Origin: an uncultured Trueperaceae bacterium
GTDB taxonomy: Bacteria; Deinococcota; Deinococci; Deinococcales; Trueperaceae
Assembly (NCBI GenBank): GCA_937873495.1
Contig: CALMXZ010000010.1
Span: 124,001 to 188,000, forward strand
DNA length: 64,000 nt
Direction of reading: 5' to 3'
Of this stretch, positions 59,114-64,000 are shown one piece after another; position 1 is the stretch's first letter; every line of letters starts with the position of its first letter. The notes below the pieces were generated by a model. The model saw nothing but the letters and a program-made list of their open reading frames with translations, ran no database searches and was not told the origin of the DNA. A program made the translations under genes and the position numbers.

Positions 59114-59119
59114 AGTCTA
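59114..59119 (-). promoter_or_regulatory. Leaderless -10 box of the PLP-enzyme gene
   Basis: On the minus strand TAGACT lies 5 nt before the ATG at 59108. Confidence 0.5.
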
Positions 59120-59201
59120 GCGGCGCCCACCCCCGCCGGGCGCTCGCGTACGGGCGAACCGGGAGCCAAGTCGCGCGAAGTGCGTGTGACAGCGGCTCGC
59201 C

Positions 59202-59230
59202 TGGTCACGGCCGCGGCGGAGGCGTACAAT
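59202..59230 (+). promoter_or_regulatory. Promoter of the pyrimidine catabolism operon
   Basis: TGGTCA (59202-59207), a 17-nt spacer and TACAAT (59225-59230) precede the mmsA-like gene, leaving a leader of about 68 nt. The -35 is a 4/6 match. Confidence 0.5.
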
Positions 59231-59304
59231 GCCGCATCTAGAACCGGTTGCGGGCTTGCACCCGCGGACCTCTATACCAACTCCTAAGGGATGGTGGATC
59301 GACG

Positions 59305-60786
59305 ATGATCGAAACCGCGCAAGAGCTCCTCAACTACGTCGGCGGGAAGTGGCAGCCCTCCCGCTCCGGCACGCACCAGGACGTCCGCAACCCGGCCACG
59401 GCCGCCACCATCGCCCGCGTCCCGTTGAGCGCGAGGGCGGAGGTCGACGAGGCCGTCAGGGCCGGCGTGGCAGGCTTCAGGCAGTGGCGCGAGACGCCCG
59501 TCATCGACCGCATCAAGCCCCTCTTCAAGCTCCGTGACCTCCTCATCGCCAACCTCGACGAGCTCGGCCGCACCATCACCAACGAGGCCGGCAAGACCTA
59601 CGGCGAGAGCGTCGCCGAGATGCAGCGCGGCGTCGAGAACGTCGAGGTGGCGTGCGGCGCGCCGTACATGATGCAGGGGAGCAACAACGAGGACATCGCC
59701 CACGGCATCGACGAGCACATGATCCGGCAGCCCCTCGGGGTCGTTGCCGCCATCACGCCCTTCAACTTCCCGGGCATGATCCCCTTGTGGTTCCTGCCGT
59801 ACGCGGTGGCCACCGGCAACTCCTTCCTCCTCAAGCCGAGCGAGAAGGTGCCCATGACCACGCAGCTCCTCTTCCGCCTCCTCGAGGAGGCCGGCTTCCC
59901 GGCCGGGGTCGTCGGGCTCGTCAACGGCGGCAAGGAGACGGTCGACGCCATCCTCGACCACCCCGACGTCAAGGCCGTGTCGTTCGTCGGCTCGACCTCG
60001 GTCGCCAAGTACATCTACGCGCGCGCCACGCAGAACGGCAAGCGCGCCCAGTGCCAGGGCGGCGCCAAGAACCCGGCCGTGATCATGCCCGATGCCGACA
60101 TGGACATGTCCACCCGCATCATGGCCGACTCCGCCTTCGGCTGCGCCGGTCAGCGCTGCCTGGCGACGTCGGTCGCCATCACGGTGGGCGACGCCAGGCA
60201 GGAGTTCACGGACCGCATGGTGGCGGCCGCCGAGTCGCGCACGGTTGGCTACGGCCTCGACAAGTCGACCCAGATGGGCCCCGTCATCTCGGCCGAATCG
60301 AAGAGCCGCATCGCCGGCCTCATCGAGAAGGGCGTCAGCCAGGGCGCTCGCGTGCTCACCGGCGGCGCCGACGTGAACGTCGACGGCTTCGCCGACGGCT
60401 ACTTCGTGCACGCCACGTTGCTCGACGACGTTACCCCTGGCTCCGACATCGCCAAGACCGAGGTCTTCGGGCCCGTCCTCTCCATGATGCACGCGAGCTC
60501 CCTCGACGAGGCCATCCAGATGGTCAACGACCGCGCCTACGGCAACCAGGCCTCCATCTTCACGACCTCCGGCAGCGCCGCCCGCCAGTTCCGCCATCAG
60601 GCGGTAGCCGGGAACATCGGCATAAACCTCGGCGTCGCCGCGCCCATGGCGTTCTTCCCCTTCAGCGGCTGGAGCGAGAGCTTCTTCGGCGACCTGCACG
60701 CGCAGGGCGCGCACGGGATCGAGTTCTTCACGCAGACGAAGGTCGTGGTGGAGCGCTGGCCCGAGCACTGGAGCCGCACGTTCTGA
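59305..60786 (+). CDS. mmsA: CoA-acylating (methyl)malonate-semialdehyde dehydrogenase
   Basis: The 493-residue aldehyde dehydrogenase has ITPFNFPGMIPLWFLPYA, FVGSTSVAKYIY and the MMSDH-type active site FGCAGQRC, with catalytic Cys at about 285. These features mark the CoA-dependent MmsA/IolA group, which oxidises and decarboxylates malonate or methylmalonate semialdehyde to acetyl- or propionyl-CoA. Its place before preT, preA and hydA suggests the last step of uracil/thymine breakdown. ATG at 59305 is chosen over upstream in-frame codons because it gives the family N-terminus. Confidence 0.92.
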   Translation: MIETAQELLNYVGGKWQPSRSGTHQDVRNPATAATIARVPLSARAEVDEAVRAGVAGFRQWRETPVIDRIKPLFKLRDLLIANLDELGRTITNEAGKTYGESVAEMQRGVENVEVACGAPYMMQGSNNEDIAHGIDEHMIRQPLGVVAAITPFNFPGMIPLWFLPYAVATGNSFLLKPSEKVPMTTQLLFRLLEEAGFPAGVVGLVNGGKETVDAILDHPDVKAVSFVGSTSVAKYIYARATQNGKRAQCQGGAKNPAVIMPDADMDMSTRIMADSAFGCAGQRCLATSVAITVGDARQEFTDRMVAAAESRTVGYGLDKSTQMGPVISAESKSRIAGLIEKGVSQGARVLTGGADVNVDGFADGYFVHATLLDDVTPGSDIAKTEVFGPVLSMMHASSLDEAIQMVNDRAYGNQASIFTTSGSAARQFRHQAVAGNIGINLGVAAPMAFFPFSGWSESFFGDLHAQGAHGIEFFTQTKVVVERWPEHWSRTF

Positions 60787-60795
60787 GTCGAGGAC

Positions 60796-60829
60796 CGTGC
60801 CTGCGGCCGGCATGCCGACCGCAGGCACG
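60796..60829 (+). terminator. Hairpin between mmsA and preT
   Basis: 11-bp perfect arms (60796-60806 and 60819-60829) around a 12-nt loop, just after the mmsA stop. Probably an intercistronic stabiliser or partial terminator. Confidence 0.5.
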
Positions 60830-60939
60830 CGACTAGATCCGAAGACGGCCCCGCAAGCCTCGCCTGCGAGTTCCCCCGGTCAGGAGGCCCCCGACGGTCC
60901 TCGCGAGACCGAGGGCGCCCAGGGACCCACTGGAGGAGC

Positions 60940-62373
60940 ATGGAGCACCACAAGCTGTCACTCGACCAGTTGCAGGACTCGTTCTCGGAGATACACCCGC
61001 GCTACACGCAGAACGAGGCCACCGTCGAAGCCGAACGCTGCCTCTACTGCTTCGACGCGCCGTGCATCAAGGCCTGCCCGACGAGCATCGACATCCCGAC
61101 CTTCATCAGGCAGATCGCCAACGACAACCTGACCGGCGCCGGCACGACCATCCTCGAATCGAACATGATGGGCCATACCTGCGGCCGCGTCTGCCCCGTG
61201 GAAGAGCTCTGCGTCGGCGCCTGCGTGCTCGGCAGCGAGCATAGGCCCATCGCCATCGGCCGGCTCCAGCGCTACGCCACCGACCATATCTTCGAGAACG
61301 ACATCCAGCCGTTCGAGCTCGTGCCGGACACGGGCAAGCGCGTGGCCGTCATCGGTGCGGGCCCGGCGGGCCTCAGCACGGCGGGCGAGCTAGCCAGGCG
61401 CGGCATCCGCGCCACGGTCTTCGAGAAGAAGGAGCTGGCAGGCGGCCTCTCGACCTACGGCATCGTCGTGTTCCGCGAGCCGACGAACGTGGCCCTCGAG
61501 GAGGTCGGGTTCATCGAGAAGCTGGGCGTCCAGGTGCGCACTGGCGTCGAGGTCGGGCGCGACGTGCTGCCCGAGGACCTCCTGCGCGAGTACGACGCCG
61601 TCGTGCTCGCCGCCGGCACGGGCCGCGTGCCGCCGCTCGGCGTCCCGGGCGAGGAGTTGGAAGGGGTCGTCGAGGCGCTGCCCATGATCGCCGCGACGAA
61701 GCTGGCCGACAAGGACGGCAAAGAGGCGCTCACGCGCATCCGGGTCGGGAACGAGGTCATCGTCGTCGGCGCGGGCAACACGGCCATCGATGCCGCTACC
61801 GTCGCCAAGCGCCTCGGCGCCGAGCGCGTGACGATGCTCTACCGCCGTGGCCGCGAGGAGATGAGCGCCTACGACCACGAGGTGGCGTTCGTCAGGGCGG
61901 AGGGCGTCGACATCCGCCTCCTCACCCAGCCCGTCGAGGTGCTCGGCGAGGGTGGGAAGGTGACCGGGGTGCGCTGCGTGCGCATGCGCTTGGGCGACCC
62001 GGACGCGAGCGGCAGGCGCCGCCCCGAGCCCATTCCCGGCAGCGAGTTCGTCATCCCGGCCGACCAGGTCATCAAGGCCATCGGCCAGGAGAAGCTCGTC
62101 GCCCTCTACGACGCGGTGGGCGTCGAGCACGCCGCGGGCTACGTGCGCACGGACGACGAGCTGCGTACGAGCAACCCCAAGGTCTTCGCCGCCGGCGACT
62201 GCGTGCGCGCCACCGGTCAGGCCCTCACCGTCACCGCCTCGGAGGACGGCAAGATCGCCGCGCGCGCCATCGCCAGGCAGCTCGGCGTGGCCGAGCCGAC
62301 GCCCGCGAGGGACGGCACACGCGGGCGCTTCCTGCACGCCACGGTCAACGAGTTCGGGAGGATCCATGGCTGA
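60940..62373 (+). CDS. preT: NAD-dependent dihydropyrimidine dehydrogenase subunit PreT
   Basis: The 477-residue FAD protein resembles the small subunit of glutamate synthase. N-terminal Fe-S cysteines (CLYCFDAPCIKACP and HTCGRVCPVEELCVGAC) precede an FAD site VIGAGPAGLSTA, an NAD(P)H site VVGAGNTAIDAA and a final AAGDC segment. PreT passes electrons between NAD(H) and PreA, which reduces uracil and thymine to dihydro forms. Its stop overlaps the preA start by 8 bp. Length and motif order match PreT. Confidence 0.93.
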   Translation: MEHHKLSLDQLQDSFSEIHPRYTQNEATVEAERCLYCFDAPCIKACPTSIDIPTFIRQIANDNLTGAGTTILESNMMGHTCGRVCPVEELCVGACVLGSEHRPIAIGRLQRYATDHIFENDIQPFELVPDTGKRVAVIGAGPAGLSTAGELARRGIRATVFEKKELAGGLSTYGIVVFREPTNVALEEVGFIEKLGVQVRTGVEVGRDVLPEDLLREYDAVVLAAGTGRVPPLGVPGEELEGVVEALPMIAATKLADKDGKEALTRIRVGNEVIVVGAGNTAIDAATVAKRLGAERVTMLYRRGREEMSAYDHEVAFVRAEGVDIRLLTQPVEVLGEGGKVTGVRCVRMRLGDPDASGRRRPEPIPGSEFVIPADQVIKAIGQEKLVALYDAVGVEHAAGYVRTDDELRTSNPKVFAAGDCVRATGQALTVTASEDGKIAARAIARQLGVAEPTPARDGTRGRFLHATVNEFGRIHG

Positions 62374-63721
62374 CCTGACCACCAACTTCGCCGGCGTCGT
62401 TAGCCCGAACCCGTTCTGGCTCGCGTCCGCGCCACCCACGAACTCCGCCTATCAGATCAACAAGGCGTTCGAGTACGGTTGGGGCGGCGCCGTCTGGAAG
62501 ACGATCGGCGACCCCGTGCTGAACGTGTGCAACCGCTACGGCCAGTTCGAGTACGGTCACCGCCGCCTCATCGCCATCAACAACGTCGAGCTCATCTCGG
62601 ATCGGCCGATCGAGATCAACCTCAAGGAGATCCGCGAGGTCAAGAAGCTCTGGCCCGACCGGGCCGTGGTCGTGTCGGCGATGGTCTCGTCAAACGAGGC
62701 GGCCTGGCGCAAGGTCGTGCAGCAGATCGAGGACACCGGCGCCGACGCCATCGAGCTCAACTACGGCTGCCCGCACGGGATGAGCGAGCGCGGCATGGGC
62801 GCGGCGGTCGGGCAGGTGCCCGAGTACTGCGAGATGATCACGGGCTGGGTCACGGCCGCCGCCAGCATCCCGGTCATCGTGAAGCTGACGCCCAACGTCA
62901 CCAACATCGTGCCGCCGGCCCACGCGGCCGTCAACGCCGGCGCGGACGGCATCTCGCTCATCAACACCATCAACTCCATCACCGGCGTCGACCTCGACAG
63001 CCTGGAGATCTTCCCGAACGTCGGCGGCAAGGGCAGCCACGGCGGCTACGCCGGCCCGGCCGCGCGGCCCATCGCGCTGCACATGCTCTCCCAGGTGGCC
63101 TCGGATCCGAAGGTCAAGGCGTCCGGCATCCCGATCTCCGGCATGGGCGGCATCGAGACCTGGCGCGACGCGGCGGAGTTCCTCGTCCTCGGCTCGACCA
63201 GCATGCAGGTCTGCACGGCGGTCATGCACTACGGCTTCCGCATCATCCACGAGCTGTGCGACGGCCTCTCCAACTGGCTCGACGAGAAGGGCGCGAGCTC
63301 GATCTCCGAGTTCGTAGGCAAGTCCGTCCCTCGCATCGGCCACTTCGGCGACTTCGACCTCTCGTTCAAGACGGTCGCGGTCATCGACGAGGAGAAGTGC
63401 ATCCAGTGCAACCTCTGCTACGTCGCCTGCGACGAGGGGGCGCACCAGTGCATCGACCTCACCAAGGACGGCGCGCGGGTCGACCCTGAGCACTACTCCG
63501 GCGCGGAGCTGCTGCAGCCGAAGGTGCGTGAGGAGGACTGCGTCGGCTGCGACCTCTGCAGCCTCGTGTGCCCGGTGGACGACTGCATCACCATGCAGGA
63601 GCGGCCCCGCGAGCGCGAGAGCTTCACCTGGAACGAGCTCGTGAGGACGCGGCCGGAAGTCACGACCGACTGGGACGCCATGGTGGCGTTCCGGCGGGAA
63701 GTGGGCATAGAGATCCACTGA
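62366..63721 (+). CDS. preA: NAD-dependent dihydropyrimidine dehydrogenase subunit PreA
   Basis: The 451-residue subunit has a DHOD-like FMN barrel (ELNYGCPHG, VIVKLTPNVT, GISGMGGIE-type phosphate loop) and a C-terminal ferredoxin domain with two 4Fe-4S motifs, CIQCNLCYVAC and CVGCDLCSLVC. The barrel carries the catalytic loop around CPHGMSERGMG. It reduces pyrimidines using electrons from PreT. ATG at 62366 lies inside the preT end. It matches full-length bacterial PreA. Confidence 0.94.
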   Translation: MADLTTNFAGVVSPNPFWLASAPPTNSAYQINKAFEYGWGGAVWKTIGDPVLNVCNRYGQFEYGHRRLIAINNVELISDRPIEINLKEIREVKKLWPDRAVVVSAMVSSNEAAWRKVVQQIEDTGADAIELNYGCPHGMSERGMGAAVGQVPEYCEMITGWVTAAASIPVIVKLTPNVTNIVPPAHAAVNAGADGISLINTINSITGVDLDSLEIFPNVGGKGSHGGYAGPAARPIALHMLSQVASDPKVKASGIPISGMGGIETWRDAAEFLVLGSTSMQVCTAVMHYGFRIIHELCDGLSNWLDEKGASSISEFVGKSVPRIGHFGDFDLSFKTVAVIDEEKCIQCNLCYVACDEGAHQCIDLTKDGARVDPEHYSGAELLQPKVREEDCVGCDLCSLVCPVDDCITMQERPRERESFTWNELVRTRPEVTTDWDAMVAFRREVGIEIH

Positions 63722-63742
63722 GCGGCGTGGCTCGAGCGCCTC

Positions 63743-63760
63743 GGCGCGCCGGAGCGCGCC
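63743..63760 (+). terminator. Short hairpin between preA and hydA
   Basis: GGCGCGC (63743-63749) and GCGCGCC (63754-63760) pair around a CGGA loop, 21 bp after the preA stop. Likely an intercistronic processing or stabilising element. Confidence 0.4.
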
Positions 63761-63799
63761 TGTTCACCGGCGCCATGCGAACGCCGAGAAAGGACGAAC

Positions 63800-64000
63800 G
63801 TGAGCCTGCTCATCAAGAACGGCGAGATAGTGACGGCGGCCGAGCGCATGCACGCCGACATCTACTGCGAGGGCGAGACCATCACGCGCATCGGCAAGGG
63901 GCTGGACGCGCCGGAGGGCACGACGGTCGTCGACGCGGCCGGCAAGTACGTGTTCCCCGGCTTCATAGACCCGCACGTGCATATCCATCTGCCGTTCATG
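63800..64000 (+). CDS. hydA: Dihydropyrimidinase/hydantoinase (5' part, cut by window)
   Basis: The first 67 residues (MSLLIKNGEIVTAAERMHAD...) end in the metal-binding motif GFIDPHVHIHLPF of cyclic amidohydrolases. The N-terminal beta-sandwich and the preA/preT context identify dihydropyrimidinase, which opens dihydrouracil to N-carbamoyl-beta-alanine. GTG at 63800 has AAGGA upstream. The rest lies beyond the window. Confidence 0.85.
   Translation, partial: MSLLIKNGEIVTAAERMHADIYCEGETITRIGKGLDAPEGTTVVDAAGKYVFPGFIDPHVHIHLPFM

Noticed and set aside
1-64000. CRISPR arrays, tRNA or rRNA genes, insertion sequences, prophage
   Set aside because: No regularly spaced repeats, cloverleaf-like segments, transposase, integrase or phage structural genes were found while reading the window.

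Overview
The window is a GC-rich, densely coded bacterial chromosome segment with about 60 genes, mostly in short operons with 4-bp ATGA/GTGA overlaps. No rRNA, tRNA, CRISPR array, insertion sequence or prophage is visible. Many genes that open a transcription unit carry a TANNNT -10 hexamer 5-8 nt before the start codon, the leaderless architecture known from Deinococcus. Together with a UvrA2-type protein, MalT/SARP-like regulators and the general gene content this suggests a member of the Deinococcota, perhaps near Trueperaceae. That placement is an inference; no marker gene is present.

Layout. (1) 1-3901: ApbE flavin transferase, a haem-type ferric-reductase-like membrane protein and an OmpR-type two-component system. 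(2) 3924-12949: an operon for uptake and breakdown of GlcNAc-type glycans: sugar ABC transporter, GH3 N-acetylhexosaminidase, GH18 hydrolase, a ROK regulator and a LacI-type sensor without a DNA-binding domain. A promoter and a 7-bp inverted repeat precede it. (3) 12983-18275: TldD protease, a lipoprotein, a sirtuin and a Gmad2-domain protein. (4) 18333-18797: a decayed vapBC toxin-antitoxin locus. (5) 28097-18946 (minus): a TetR-controlled operon with a KAS III-like enzyme, an acyl-CoA ligase/hydrolase fusion and a complete branched-chain-amino-acid-type ABC transporter, headed by a perfect 31-bp palindrome. (6) 33485-28182 (minus): EAL protein and a YhaO/YhaN-type nuclease pair. (7) 33594-36767: a small exported peptide gene divergent from a 65-aa gene and a P-loop-less SARP-like regulator, with an 11-bp-period direct repeat between them. 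(8) 36822-47080: ABC exporter, DinB protein, AzlCD exporter, truncated PIN protein, YceI, TRIC-type channel, AraC/VOC pair, UvrA2 and a phospholipase-D enzyme. (9) 47139-57909: a second SARP/MalT regulator, a large lipoprotein, ArsR/SRPBCC pair, cupin, DUF4342 protein and a 1050-aa GGDEF-STAND-TPR protein. (10) 57906-64000: a Cys/Met-metabolism PLP enzyme and the reductive pyrimidine catabolism operon (mmsA-like, preT, preA, start of hydA).

The strongest candidates for something new are the GGDEF-STAND-TPR protein, the peptide/SARP-like locus around 33.6-36.8 kb, the ligase-hydrolase fusion beside an atypical KAS III, and the MalF-type permease with a roughly 200-residue membrane insert.
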